Below, in pieces: positions 34,115-46,047 of a stretch of 64,000 bases of DNA (position 1 is its first letter; every line of letters starts with the position of its first letter). The notes beneath the pieces are model-generated. The model saw only the letters and a program-made list of their open reading frames with translations. It was not told where the DNA came from and did not search any database. A program made the position numbers and the translations under genes. Source of the stretch: Ananas comosus (lineage: Eukaryota > Streptophyta > Magnoliopsida > Poales > Bromeliaceae); NCBI RefSeq assembly GCF_001540865.1, contig NC_033637.1, positions 3,305,349 to 3,369,348 on the forward strand, given 5' to 3'.

Positions 34115-34649
34115 TGTTATGGATCATGATTTATCCTAATAAGTTTAGGATAAGTATAAATTATATATTTCTTATCAGTTAAGAAACATATCTTATAATG
34201 AATATTTATTATATATTAATAAATATCTCAATCCTAATCCTAATTAGATTCAGGATATTTAGGGGTTCCGTTATTCTATATATACGCCCCCGTTTTCTCC
34301 CGTAGAAACGACGAAAAAAGAATACGATCTAATTCGATAATCCACAAAATCTTCCTTCTTCTCTCTCTTCTTCCTCTCTGGGATTTCCACCTACGTTCCC
34401 GGGATTTTAGGGTGTGGACATAGGAGAGGACTTTGGTAGCCCTCTCCGATTGGCATCCGTGACGTAAGGCGATCCGTTCCTTGACGTAAGGCGTACGCAT
34501 GGAAGAAGACGGGAAAAGTGGGAGATCTAGAAGCATCGAGACAAGGACGATCCAAGAAGGCTTGTAAAACGAGAAACTCGATCCGATTCCGGTTCCCGGA
34601 TACGTTGGCTATCCGGTTTGTAAGTTTCCGCTGCCTATTATTTCTAACA
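34115..34649. mobile_element. Solo LTR, Ty1-copia type, 535 bp
   Basis: It begins TGTTATGG, ends TTCTAACA and is flanked on both sides by TTTCC (34110-34114 and 34650-34654), a perfect 5-bp target duplication. Inside, TCTATATATACGC at about 34276 is a likely TATA box, followed by a C/T-rich leader. TGTTA...TAACA ends are typical of copia LTRs. No internal domain lies on either side. Confidence 0.88.
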
Positions 34650-35351
34650 TTTCCTAACGCTTCATTTTTATCATGAAGTCCTGCAATCCCATTTGCATAA
34701 ATGTATAGAACCTTATGAGAAAATTTTGCATCTTGTGTAGAAATGGCGCTGCAGCGGAAAAATATATCAAAGTCAGCATCTTTTGCAAGCTATTCTAACT
34801 CCAACAGCAACTTCCACAGAAACTTCAATTGGACCCAACAGGTCCTTAACAAGTTCAGACAAGTTTCTTTCTGATTACCCTACCCGGTTAAAAATGTTCG
34901 AAAGAAAATTAATGTCGTTCAACGGTGACAAGTGACAACAACATTTCGTCCGGTCATTGCTGAAGAAATCGATGGCGGTCAACAACAGTGATAATGTTTT
35001 CACGGAATTTTCAGCTTCCCCACAGATTGCGATGGATGGCTTGTTTTCATTCTGCTTCTCTTTTATTGTGATTTTTCGATGATGATGATGATTCGGTATG
35101 TTAATCGCAAATTTAGTGCCAAAAAATGTTGCAAAATCTCTGTTTCTCTCTGGTTGACTAGTGAGGGGTCAAATCGCTAAAATATACAGTGGCTTTCTCT
35201 AAGAAAACTTGGTAAGCAGTTGTATTTGGGTTGCGTGAGTGATAGAGATTTGAACATTCCAAGTAGAACAAAGTAACAGCTATTTGGAGAAGTGCTTTAT
35301 CTGACTATTGACTCTCTTCATCTTTCTGTGGAGAAGGTCTATAATTAATTA

Positions 35352-35859
35352 AAGGGATAATTGCCTATACACTACTCATACATTTGAAAACATCCGATTT
35401 ATTTTTACTTTTTTTTTCTTTCTAAAATACCTCTCATATGTTTTACCGTTATTATAAAATACCCCTGCAGTTATCTCTTGTTAAGTTAACTTGGGTTAAA
35501 CGTGAGTTAAATATCTACCATAGTTAAAAAAAATAAAATACTAATTTTGCCCTTAACTTAAGAGTAAATAAAAAATATTGGTGACGGTAGAGGGATATAT
35601 TAAAAAAGACCAAAAGTCAAAATACTTTTTGTGCCCCAGATTTTAAAGGCAAATAAGAAAATTAGTGATGGTGGAAGGGTATATTTGAAACGGCATAATA
35701 GTAATTTTACAGAAATAAAAGAGTTCATTAATAGATTTTAATTCTAGAGGTATATTAGAAATAGGTTGGAACGTAGAAAATGTATTTTCAATATTAGCCT
35801 TTTAAAAAGGATAAATCGAAAAATCGGAAACTTTTCAAGGTATATAAGCAATTGCCCCT
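35352..35859. mobile_element. MITE with GGGGCAATTGC-type ends
   Basis: The left end AGGGATAATTGCCTATACAC and the right end (minus strand) AGGGGCAATTGCTTATATACC are inverted repeats. AATTAA flanks both sides, so the target duplication is within TTAA/TAA. About 510 bp, non-coding. Confidence 0.7.
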
Positions 35860-36344
35860 TAATTAAACATCATTGAAACATAAACGCAATACTATTCGCC
35901 AAGAGTCTTAAGTAGTTAATACTCACTAGCTTACTTAGAGGCTATTCAAAACATACCATTTTTGCCAATCTCATCATCCAAAAACTTAAGGACTTGTAGT
36001 TTGTGACTAGATTTCGCCAACAACTTTTTAAGAGGGAAATTATTATAATTATTTGGAAAGGTTAAGTGGAATCGAAACTCTAATAACAAATTATTGTCCC
36101 ACCAGTGTACTTTAAGCTCGTGGTTAACCCATAAAGTTGCACTCAACACGTGAATGATCACAATGTCTTACAATCAAGCTATCCATCATTAAGGACATTC
36201 TTTTATTTTTATATTTGTTTGTACAGTTATCTTATACAATAATTTATCAAAATTAAGATAAAAATAAAATATTTACAGGATGAATAAATCAACTTTTAGC
36301 CCTATAGTATAATTTACGCAAAATTTGAAAAATTTGAATAAAGG

Positions 36345-36680
36345 GTAAACTTCAGGTACCACTCCTGTCGTTTCGTACTTTTTTACTTTAGTATCATATA
36401 GTTTAAAGTATAACGAATTAGTGTCATATGATTTTATTTTTATCTTTTTGTCAACTTTTTCGTTAATATTTTGTTAAATTATATGCAAAAATTTTTAGAT
36501 ACTCCACATATATTTAGCGAATATTCACTTTAGTACCATTTAGTTTTAACTTTGTCACTGATTTAACGAAAAAAATTAGTAGAATCGATAATAAAAATAT
36601 AAAATGACACTAAATTAATAGACTTTAAACTGACACTAAATTACTACGCTTTAAACAGTAGAATATTAAAGTGAAAAAAA
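36345..36680. repeat. Dispersed repeat, uninterrupted copy
   Basis: Relative of 13836-14774 and 20590-20860. It starts near CAGGTACCACTCCTGTCG and has arms that are partly reverse-complementary (ACTTTAGTATCATATAG against the right side), so it is probably an old foldback element. Confidence 0.6.
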
Positions 36681-36942
36681 AATTGAAGCCACATGAGTCT
36701 GCAGGCTACTGTTCAATTATTGCATGCACCAGGTTCATGGTAATATATACGTATCCTCGATTCGGTCCACCATCCAACGAGTGGCGATTTTTTTTTAATA
36801 TTATATTTAAATGTCGGATTGTTGGGATTAATCTCCGGTACGTAAATGGAGGGTGGATGGGATGAGTGGTGCACAAAAGTATAGATGAACTGGGTGCATG
36901 CATATTTCGATGGCGCACGTGGAAGGATGCTGGGACACACAA

Positions 36943-36986
36943 ATCCACCGTCCAGTTACAGGTCACTCAGCTATTGGACGGTGGAT
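36943..36986. other. 12-bp perfect stem-loop
   Basis: ATCCACCGTCCA and TGGACGGTGGAT are exact inverted repeats with a 20-base loop, in a locally GC-richer region. Function unknown. Confidence 0.7.
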
Positions 36987-37854
36987 CGTTAAGCATCCGC
37001 ATGCGCCGTTGCTCGTAGTATGGCCCACTGCGCATGTGGGCCCCACGGGGACAGTGCGAAGTGGGCCCACAAATTGTCCAATCATTTCACTAGTCCCCAG
37101 ACTCTTTACTTTGCTCAGAGTTTTCCCTCAACTCCCGCAACTTTGTTTTTACTGACACCCAATGTCAGGAAATTACTGCATAGACCTGGCCCACCAATCT
37201 CCCCAGAACCGGTTCATAAAATTTAACCCTGTAGGTCTTTAAAATGTTTGACTATAAACTATTAGAAAAGGTTACAACTAAAACATCTAGAAAAAAAAAA
37301 AAAAAAAACTGATTGAATAGGGAAAAAAGTTACCTTTTTCTTAATATTTTGAGAATCTTTAAAAACATTTATATTTTTTTTATCTTTAATTGCCAGTCCG
37401 CAGTCGCATTCTATTGTATAGAATTTGTTTTTGAGATATACAACATAATAATGTCAGAAAAAAAAATATAACATATTAAATTTCAAATATCTATATTGTA
37501 TATATAGCAATTTAATGTTTTATTTCAAAATATTCGTAATTATGTTTAGGGTGTGCTTATTTTTACCGAAAGTGAAGAAGGATGAAATAGTTTCGGCTGT
37601 AAATATTTATTTTTGTTGTTTTGTATTATAATATAATTTTTCTTAAGTAGAAACTCAAAACTCTCCAAAATACGAAAAAATAATAATAATATTAATTTAT
37701 CCACCACATCTCTAATTTTTACGTTATTCACTTTCTGTTAAATAAATAATAAAATTAAAAAATTTTAATTTAACTATAATACAAATAAATAATAAAAAAT
37801 AATTTTTATCTTAACTCTGGTTTTTCCAATAGTCTATTATAAAGTGAATTTTAT

Positions 37855-37920
37855 CACTGACTGTCCCAGTGCAAGTGATAAAGGATTTGGTGGTTGATAC
37901 TCAAAATTCGAAATTTAAAA
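37855..37920 (+). mobile_element. SINE 5' fragment
   Basis: GACTGTCCCAGTGCAAGTG followed by GGTGGTTGATACTCAAAATTCGAA corresponds to the head, A-box and B-box region of the local SINE family. The body and tail are absent. Confidence 0.6.
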
Positions 37921-38680
37921 TTTAGGTTATATTTGGGATTGCGAGAAGATTGCATTATGCAAGGTGAGAAAGTATGATGAAAAAATACCCTATTTATTTT
38001 CGTATGTAATATTGCATTTCGCATATAGCGATAAATTGGTTACGATATATTTTCTGCAGCCCCACTGAAAAACGCAGAAACATATCCCTATATACTATTT
38101 TTCCAGTTTCATTTTATCTAATAGCGTCAGATGGGTCTCAATGCCAAACTAAACCTTAGTTATTTAATATTTTCAGTTAAATTTATTTTTTAAAATAAAT
38201 AAGATGAATAGCATGTTTTTTTTTAAAAAAATAAAAATAAAAATGATCTTTAATGAAACAACAAAGAGGCTCTCAACTGAAGAGTGAAGACTACGGTCCG
38301 GACAGTAGTATATTCTTCCCTTAACTGCACCCAGCGCGGTCCAAAATATCCACCAACAACAGCTGAAATTTACTCTCTCTGTCTCACTACCGTCCAGATC
38401 TCCCATCTCGAAGCACTAATAATTGGAGACTCGGTGAATTTATATGGAAAAGTTGGAGAGTCCCTCAATTATAAGAAATTCTGAAGCGATTCCTTGGACT
38501 ATTTGCACTTTACTTCCTAAACTTAGATTTGAACGAAATTAACCAAAAAATTGAGGATTTCATTGAGCTTAATAGTTTTAACTAGCTCATGGCAAGTAAA
38601 TCTTAATTAGTCGAAATTTATTAGCTAATTAAGTGGTTGCTTGAATTTAAGAAAAAGAAAGATTTAAAAAGTAAAAAGAG

Positions 38681-38713
38681 TATAAATAAATAAAAAAATT
38701 AAAGCCGAGGAAA

Positions 38714-38746
<33 letters not shown>
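38681..38746 (+). promoter_or_regulatory. TATA box and poly-T leader of the LRR kinase gene
   Basis: TATAAATAAA at 38681-38690 lies about 200 bases before the start codon. It is followed by a 31-base T run (38716-38746) and a CT-rich stretch (38847-38871), a layout common in plant core promoters and leaders. Inferred, no transcript data. Confidence 0.5.
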
Positions 38747-38886
38747 CCCATTCCACCTCTTCCCATTTTTCTTTTTCCTTAGTCCAAAGTCAAAGCCGCC
38801 TCCTTTTTACCCTCCTCCCTCATCTCCATCTCCCCCAAATCCCCTTCTCTCTCTCTCTCTCTCTCCTCTCCAATCCTCGCGTACAA

Positions 38887-40767
38887 ATGAGGAAATTCTA
38901 CGCTGTGCTCCATCTCCTCCTCGTCCTCGTCCTCGTCCTCGTCTCGGCGGTGAGGGTGAGGTCGGGGGCGGGGGCATCGGGGGCGGCGCCGCCGGGGGAC
39001 GGGGAGGAGGACGACGTGCGGTGCCTGCGGGGGGTGCGGGACGCGCTGGGGCGGCGGCTGTCAGCGTGTGACTTCGCGAACGCGTCGACGGTGGGGTTCG
39101 TGTGCTNGGAGAACCGCGTGATCGCGCTGTCGCTCCAGTCCATGTCGCTGTCGGGCCCCGTCCCCTCCGCCCTGCAGTTCTGCCGCGCCGCCACCACCCT
39201 CGACCTCTCCTCCAACGCCCTCTCGGGGCCCATCCCCCCCGACCTCTGCTCCTGGCTCCCCTACCTCGTCACCCTCGACCTCTCCTCCAACTCCCTCTCG
39301 GGGCCCATCCCCACCGACCTCTCCGCCTGCCGCTTCCTCAACAGCCTCCGCCTCGCCTCCAACCGCCTCTCCGGCTCCGTCCCGGCCTCCCTCGCCCGCC
39401 TCGACCGCCTCAAGACTCTCGACCTCTCCGACAACTCCCTCTCCGGCCCCGTCCCCCCGGCCCTCGCCTCCGCATTCGGCGCCTCCGCCTTCGCCGGCAA
39501 CCCCGCCCTCTGCGTCGACTCCTCCCGCTGCGGCGCCGGCGGCCGCTCCCTCACCCGCACCAGCCTCATCATCATCGTCGCCGCCGGCGTCTTCGGCGCC
39601 GCCGCCTCCCTCCTCCTCGCCTACGCCGTCTGGCGCTGGTGCTTCTCCCCCTCCAAAAAGTCCAGGAAGAGGGCCGGGGCCGGGGCCGGGGCCGGGGCGG
39701 CCGGGGAGGAGGACGGGCGGTGGTGGGCGGAGACGCTGCGGGCGTCGCACAACCGGCTGCTGCCGGTGTCGCTCTTCCAGAAGCCGATCGTGAAGCTGAA
39801 GCTGGCGGATCTGATGGCCGCCACCGCCGACTTCCATCCGGACCACATCGTCGCCGCCGGCAGCTCCCGGGTCGGCACCTCCTACAAGGCCGTCCTCCGC
39901 GACGGCTCCGCGCTCACCGTGAAGCGCCTCCACTCCTGCCCGCTCCCCGAGAAGCCCTTCCGCGCCGAGATGGGCCGCATCGGCCAGCTCCGCCACCCCA
40001 ACCTCGTCCCCCTCCTCGGCTTCTGCGTCGTCGAGGACGAGCGCCTCCTCGTCTACAAGCACATGTCCGGCGGCGCCCTCCCGCCCCTCCTCCGCGCCCC
40101 GCCCCACGCCGCCCTCGACTGGCCCGCCAGGCTCCGCATCGGCGTCGGCGCCGCCCGCGGCCTCGCCTGGCTCCACCACGGCTTCCAGATCCCCTTCCTG
40201 CACCAGAACGTGAGCTCCGGCGCCGTCCTTCTCGACGACGACGGCGAGGCCCGGGTCACCGACTTCGGCCTCGCGCGCCTCGTCCGCGCGGCGCCGCCCC
40301 ACGAAGCCGCCGCCAACACCTCCCCCTTCCTGAGCGGCGACTTCGGGGAGCTTGGCTACGTGGCGCCGGAGTACGCCACCAATCCGATCGCCACCACGAA
40401 GGGCGACGTCTACGCGTTCGGGGTCGTGCTGCTCGAGCTGGCCACGGGGCAGAAGCCCGCGCAAGTCAGCAGCGAGGCGGCGGGGGAAGACTTCAAGGGG
40501 AATTTGGTCGACTGGATCAACCAGCTGGCCGCTGCCGGCCGGTTGACCGATGCTATCGATAAGTCCCTGCACGGGAAGGGCCACGACGAGGAGATCGTGG
40601 AGTTCTTGAAGATCGCGTGCGGGTGTATTGTAGCCCGGCCCAAAGAGAGGTTTTCCATGTATCGGGTATACCAGTCGCTGAAGGATGTCGGAGACGGCTA
40701 CGACTTCTCCGAGCAGTTCGATGAGTTCCCGCTGGCTTACGGCAAGGATGATTCCGATACCCAGTAG
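38887..40767 (+). CDS. BIR-type LRR receptor-like pseudokinase
   Basis: A plasma-membrane receptor-like protein of the LRR-RLK Xa family (BIR2/BIR3/BIR4, At1g27190-like), known to bind BAK1 and restrain immune and brassinosteroid receptor complexes. Single exon of 626 codons. Signal peptide at residues ~1-26 and a short Cys-containing N-cap. About five LRRs (LDLSSN.LSGPIP repeats) cover residues ~75-205. A transmembrane segment (IIIVAAGVFGAAASLLLAYAV) is at ~225-245. A kinase-like domain follows from ~290. Key residues are degenerate: the glycine loop reads AAGSSRVGTS and the catalytic loop is HQNVSSGAVL (no HRD Asp). DFGLARL and VKRL Lys remain. This pattern matches the BIR pseudokinases. 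Codon use is extremely GC-rich. An N at 39107 affects one codon (CXENR), and the N-cap looks a few residues shorter than in relatives. Confidence 0.92.
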   Translation: MRKFYAVLHLLLVLVLVLVSAVRVRSGAGASGAAPPGDGEEDDVRCLRGVRDALGRRLSACDFANASTVGFVCXENRVIALSLQSMSLSGPVPSALQFCRAATTLDLSSNALSGPIPPDLCSWLPYLVTLDLSSNSLSGPIPTDLSACRFLNSLRLASNRLSGSVPASLARLDRLKTLDLSDNSLSGPVPPALASAFGASAFAGNPALCVDSSRCGAGGRSLTRTSLIIIVAAGVFGAAASLLLAYAVWRWCFSPSKKSRKRAGAGAGAGAAGEEDGRWWAETLRASHNRLLPVSLFQKPIVKLKLADLMAATADFHPDHIVAAGSSRVGTSYKAVLRDGSALTVKRLHSCPLPEKPFRAEMGRIGQLRHPNLVPLLGFCVVEDERLLVYKHMSGGALPPLLRAPPHAALDWPARLRIGVGAARGLAWLHHGFQIPFLHQNVSSGAVLLDDDGEARVTDFGLARLVRAAPPHEAAANTSPFLSGDFGELGYVAPEYATNPIATTKGDVYAFGVVLLELATGQKPAQVSSEAAGEDFKGNLVDWINQLAAAGRLTDAIDKSLHGKGHDEEIVEFLKIACGCIVARPKERFSMYRVYQSLKDVGDGYDFSEQFDEFPLAYGKDDSDTQ

Positions 40768-43700
40768 CTGCGGCTGGTACCGTCGGGCAGAGGCCTGTCG
40801 TCGGATGCTCTCCATGGATACCTTATCCCGTGCCTGCATATGTCGGTCACATCAAGTGATGGACCATCTTGCTAAGTAGTCCGACGGTATGGCTTTTCAT
40901 CTATTTTGTAAGTGATGGTATAGCTTTGGTCGATCCGTTCTTTTACTGTCGAATGATCAGTTATTGGCTTGCGCTTTAGCTTTTTCAGTGCACGAAATTT
41001 GTAATGTTAATAGAGGCGGCTCTTGGTAGGGGTAATGGGCTCCCTCGTCGATGTTGTACACGCTCTGTACTGTCATTGCAACGGAATTTAGTTTAGCTAT
41101 TTTCTCAAGGAGTCACCCCTGAATTCGGCGAACCATTTTGCGCTTACTTGCTCCACGGTTATGGAACACTGCAGTACTCGGTGGTAGTGTATTATGTATT
41201 TCCATTGATATGCCGAATCATAGGATAGGTTGCAAGATCACTTTTTCATTACATCGATTTCGTGTCTTTGTTTGCATAATAATATGGTAGATATGCGTTA
41301 ATGTCATGATTGGCAGCTTCTGTCTGAAATAGGTGTTTGATGCTATTAACACAAGCAACTAAGGTCAGTTTGGCTTTTATTTTTTTATTTTTTTTTATTT
41401 TTTTTATATTTACTCTGTGCTTTGGGTGAGTACTGATGAATGTGTTCTTGATCACATATTATTTCTTTGCTTCCGCCTCTTCAGGCTCGTTGTTATGAAA
41501 TGACTTTGTATTTCATGCTCATGTGCCCCTGCGGCAGTGAAATTCATGTTCAGTGCAACACTTTGAAGTGATTATTATTTGTTTTAGTTGCTTAGTTAAT
41601 TGCTTATACTTTGATGCTTTCTCTGAATTTTGGCTATACAATTTTTCTAAGTTCCTACGAGCTCGCACCATCCTTTAGCCTATTTCCTCCTAGGCTGTAT
41701 ATTAATTTTTATAACTACCATTCGAACACCAAATGCTGGTGAGAGCGAAGATGTCAAACCAATTCCCATTGTTCTTTCATTAGGTCTCTATTCTATGTAA
41801 CTTCTCTAAGTATTTGTCTTATAATTATCTTATTCGAAGGAAGGGTGCATCCTCTTTATTATAGGATTTTGAATTTCCGAACATGCTGTGTTTCAAATTA
41901 GCTGCAATTATGGGATCTAGTACGAAATGAGCATCTGATTTTTGTTTTTTCCTTTCTTTTAAATGGGATAGTTCAACATTATCATATGTTAAATTAATTT
42001 GGATTTTCTTCCTCTATATCTCAGGTGTGATGTTTTTGAACTCTCTCTCCTTTCCTAAGTCACTGATACACCATGAATCTAACAAAATATGGAGCTCAGT
42101 CATGTCCATATTGTAGCTGAAGCCCTGCTCGACCACGCTATAGGTTGAGTAATAGCTACTGCAATCCATATCAGTAGGTTATAATAGTGCGTGGGTTGCT
42201 TCCGACACTAAGAAACTTTTAAACTGAAGTTCCGCAACAATACCTTGGTGAATTTCTGTTCTGCTTTTAGCCTTTTAGCTTTACTTTAAGATGGTTAAAC
42301 TGAATGCAAAAGGTGTTGAGGTTTCTTATTTGAAGTTACACCCGGTTAGCGAAACCTAGTTTTGAAGTAACACTCTGACAGCTGCAAGTACTAGACTTAT
42401 CGACAATTATACTTTAGCTCAGCAGTGATTTAATGCTCACAAACATCTTTTAGAAAGAATAGATATCATGCACTAAAAAGCTTTTCTGTTTTCAGTGATT
42501 TTTTGTCATTGTATGGGAAAAAACCAAGTTGTCCTGGTGCTTTTTTTTGTATTTGTACACTTTGCCCTTTAGGATGCATCTTTACAGCTTATGCTTCTGT
42601 AGACAGATTGTTTTATGGTTTAATGGAAACAGAACCAGAACATCCGTATAATGGTGTCTTTGTCTTGTTCAATTGGTCCATTGTTGCAAATTTCTTCTTT
42701 CTAGAATAAGCACTTCTCTCGCACAAGTCGGAACGGTAGCTGCTGCTTTTGAATCTTCATTGGTTTTTATTTTCTGCACTGCTTTTAATCTTCCAATTAT
42801 ATCATTGCCTTCTCCTTCCTGTTCATGCTGCTACTCTCTTTTTCTGTATTATTGATTGCAAAGACAATGCGGTGTATCAGATCAGTTCAATAACCTGTTT
42901 CTAGCTGCATGTTCCTGATCTGTAATTAATCTGCGAATTGCAAGCCTGACGTGCTATTGCAATTTCTATTCAGTCCAAAGCCAGCAATAACATATGACGC
43001 ATTAGTATCATACAGACGCCCTCCCAGACTTTGTCTGGATGATTTATTCTCTTCGTATTTGCTATTTGTTTAGTGATTTCCTCATTGAATTCCCAAATAC
43101 TCTCGTATATATATATATTTTTTGGTTTTTCGATTTCGAAACACATGCAATAGCACCAGTTACATTTCTGAATGCAACTTTAGGTCAACCTATCAGTTTA
43201 TGTGTATTTCTCGAGTTTAGGTAAAATCGCACTAGACTTTGAAATGTCCATTTCATCCGCTGCTAATCTTTTATTTATTTATTTTTGGCATGTTGGAGAA
43301 TTAGCGAAATTGCATCCCTATTTCCGAGAGGACTTTTTCTGCATTTGAACGGCTTTTGTCTTTGAACCAACAATGGTAAAAAAGAAAATGGAGAAAAAGG
43401 GGAATTTAACTTTGAAGAGGAAATGAAACAAAGACATGAAATAAATTGAATTTAAAAATTTTATGTTGAATTTGAATTTACAAATAAAATTTAGAATGTG
43501 ATCATAATTTTAATTCAAATTTGAAGTAAAATTTAACTTTAAAAATAAATTTAAAAATTAAAGTTAAAATCAGATATAACCTCTTAATTAAACTCTTCAT
43601 TTTTGGTAACTACCGAATTTTTTGAACTGAAGTTAAAAAAGTAAAATTTAATTATAACTCACTTTATCAGGCCACTTTTATAAAGTGGCTTCCATATACA

Positions 43701-43963
43701 TTTTCGTAAACTAAGTAATTGATAAGACGTTACTTTTTAAAAGTGCCATTTTCGATGCTTTATCTTCAGCCAACCAAACATGTCTTAAGAGTCAACCATC
43801 AATAGTATGGTCAAAAACCGACTTTTTAGAATTGATTCGATACACATAGTCCACATATCTGAGGTTCCACTTATTCAATTCACAGAGATAGAAATGATGT
43901 TGGCCAACATTTACACATTCTAGCGGTGGGTTTCGACTAATTCATGCGCATTAGATCTCATTT
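40768..43963. other. Spacer between LRR pseudokinase and MRS2 gene
   Basis: The first few hundred bases are the 3' untranslated region of the LRR gene, and the last ~300 belong to the MRS2 3' side. The middle is T-rich on the plus strand with no convincing exon. 43660-43790 has inverted-repeat character (AAAGTGGC / GCCACTTT) suggesting a MITE end. Confidence 0.45.
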
Positions 43964-45986
43964 TTAAGGGCTAAGCAGTTCCATCCACCAGGCATAGCCC
44001 ATCAAGGCGAGGAAAATCAAGAAGGAGAAACCCGAGGAACCAACCACAAAGGGCCAAAAGAGGCCGTAAACATGGTAGAAACTGCACGGCAAATTCATCG
44101 TGAAAGCCGATGCGATGTATGTCTCAAGAGCTATGCCGAAGGATATCACCGCTAGTATCAGCTGGAGCTGAATAAGTTCGTTACGCCGGTGGTCGAGTTG
44201 GATGTTCATGTAGTCCTCCGTGTCGTCGATATGTTCGCGAATCTGTTAATCCGATAACAAGGAAGCAGGGTTAAGAATGATTATAAACACGAATAAGAGC
44301 ACTTCAGTGAGAGTAAAATCAGAGAATAAGTAGCTACTCACCAACAGGATCTTGTTGCGGGTTCCATCCAGCTGCATGAAATAAGCCTCAAGCAACATGT
44401 CCAGATCCTCCACATCATGATCTACGTATATACTTGTGATAATGCTTGCATTACTCTGGAAATTAGGGTTATGTTTTGCGCTATCTGTTCCAGCTGCAAC
44501 AATGCTATTAGAAGCCCCAGAAGCCGTCAAGGCTTCGAATTGCTGATTCTGAATCTGCTTCCTTGTTAAGCACAGATGTGCCATGTCTTCATGATCATCT
44601 AAAAGATGCTCAATTTCATCCTTAACCTAGCAATCGAAAATATGCCGTGTTAACTTAAGGCAAGATAAATGATTTACAAGCACTGTTATGGCACTTTAGG
44701 GATTAAAAAGAACACACAGAAAGTTGAACAAAAATAACAGAAGATGACATACATGAAATGTCGTAAAAAGATATCCGGGATAGCTACGAAATGCAGACAA
44801 TAACAAGTTCACGCTTTTCGTCGAAAAAGAAAACAAATTCGTGCCATTACCACCGAAAGAGCAATAGCTAATAAAGGCAGCATCCAAAGATTACCTTCTG
44901 GAGACGTGCGAGCAAACGAGTAAGATCGCCCTTCAGGCACCGCACCCTCTCGAGATTCTTGTTGCTCACCTTCTTAGTTAGTTCATCTAAAACAGGGTAG
45001 GCAGCTTTCTCGAGTTCAGCAGTCTCTGCGTCCAAGCATGAGCAGACGACATCCAGCGCAATCTCCAGCACCTGGAACTCAAACGGCAGTTCCCGCTCGA
45101 TTTCAGCTGCCTCAACAGGATTCTTCATAGAGAAATGTTGTCTCAGTTGATCGACAAAAGGAAGGACTTCCTGAGACAGGGGATCCAGCAACAGCACTTC
45201 TTCGGCAGTAACTACGGCCCTGATGAATTCAAGATTCACAACCATAGCTCTCTCCCGGGCTGAAACCGAGAAAATAAAGGTGAGCAAAATGAGGCATGGA
45301 GAATTTAAGATCGCACATATGAGCGATAGATAGGTACCTCTACAAGCAAAAATGAGTTATTAACCTAATGCAATTCACAATGGTATTATATGTGTTCGGA
45401 ATATCTGTTTCCTGCAACAATAGCCTTATCTGAATTGAGTAAAAGTCCTCAATTTATGGCTTTTTTATGCAAGAATTGAGTTTTGGAAGGTATGTAAGGA
45501 AATTTGGATTTTGCAGGAACTGAGCTTCAAATTGTTCCATAGATGTGAAGATTTTGAATAATAATAATAAAAAAAAGGCTCGGATTGAAGGGTGTACGAG
45601 AGGAGGAGAAGCTCACCGAGAATGTTGGAGGAGTAGGAGAAGATGGGGCCGAGGATCCGAAGGTCGCGCGCGGGGATCCCCACGCGCGCGACGATCGCGC
45701 CCTTGTCGAGCTCCACGATCTCCGAGCGACCCGCGCGGCCGAGCCGCATCCACAGCCGCGCCCCGCCCTTCCTCTTCGCCCCCTTCGCCGCCGCGGGGGG
45801 CGTCTCCGCCGGCGCCGGCGCCGGCGCTGGCTCCGAAGACCCTCCGCCGACGCCGCTCCTCCCGGCGCTCGACGCCGAGGTCGGCTTCGGATGCACCGAT
45901 CCCCGCCCCGATCGGTCCTTCTTCTTGGCAGAGGCCGCGGCGGGGGAGGAGGAGGAGGCGGAGTGCTTGCGCCGTCGTCGCAACAT
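43964..45986 (-). CDS. MRS2: MRS2/MGT magnesium transporter (CorA family), GMN altered
   Basis: A CorA-MRS2-type membrane protein. Family members form pentameric Mg2+ channels. Exons on the minus strand: 45986-45617, 45259-44895, 44626-44342 and 44242-43964, totalling 432 codons in frame. The N-terminal extension (to ~80) is Ser/Pro/Ala-rich. The core begins near WMRLGRAG and carries PARDLRILGPIFSYSSNIL, RERAMVVNLEFIRAVVTAEEVLL and a long coiled-coil region (RCLKGDLTRLLARLQKVKDEIEHLLDD and so on). Two C-terminal membrane segments follow: LQLILAVISFGIALETYIASAF and GLFWPFVVGSSGFSFLIFLALMGYAWW. Between them, the GMN signature at the end of TM1 reads TMN (codons ACG ATG AAT). GMN is needed for Mg2+ transport in studied homologues, so ion conduction is uncertain. 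The start is chosen at the first ATG of the long exon (MLRRRRKH). Confidence 0.9.
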
Positions 45987-46026
45987 GGCGGCGGCGGCGG
46001 CGGATCGGGAAGAGGAGGAAGAGAAC

Positions 46027-46047
46027 GGTTAGGGTTAGGGTTTGGGG
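46027..46047 (-). promoter_or_regulatory. Telomere-like motif in the MRS2 5' leader
   Basis: GGTTAGGGTTAGGGTTTGGGG on the plus strand, that is CCCCAAACCCTAACCC on the coding strand, lies 40-60 bases upstream of the start. This is an extended telo-box rather than a telomere fragment. Confidence 0.6.

Larger units (their letters stand above)
34650..38680. other. Spacer with several MITEs, no gene seen
   Basis: Contents that I can name have their own entries: MITE 35352-35859, dispersed repeat 36345-36680, stem-loop 36943-36986 and SINE fragment 37855-37920. The remainder is AT-rich, non-coding DNA. Confidence 0.55.

Noticed and set aside
39061..40839. 592-residue minus-strand frame and a 486-residue alternative plus frame over the LRR pseudokinase
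   Set aside because: Both are shadow frames caused by extreme GC at third positions. The translations are low-complexity Gly/Glu/Ala or Arg/Pro repeats without any domain.
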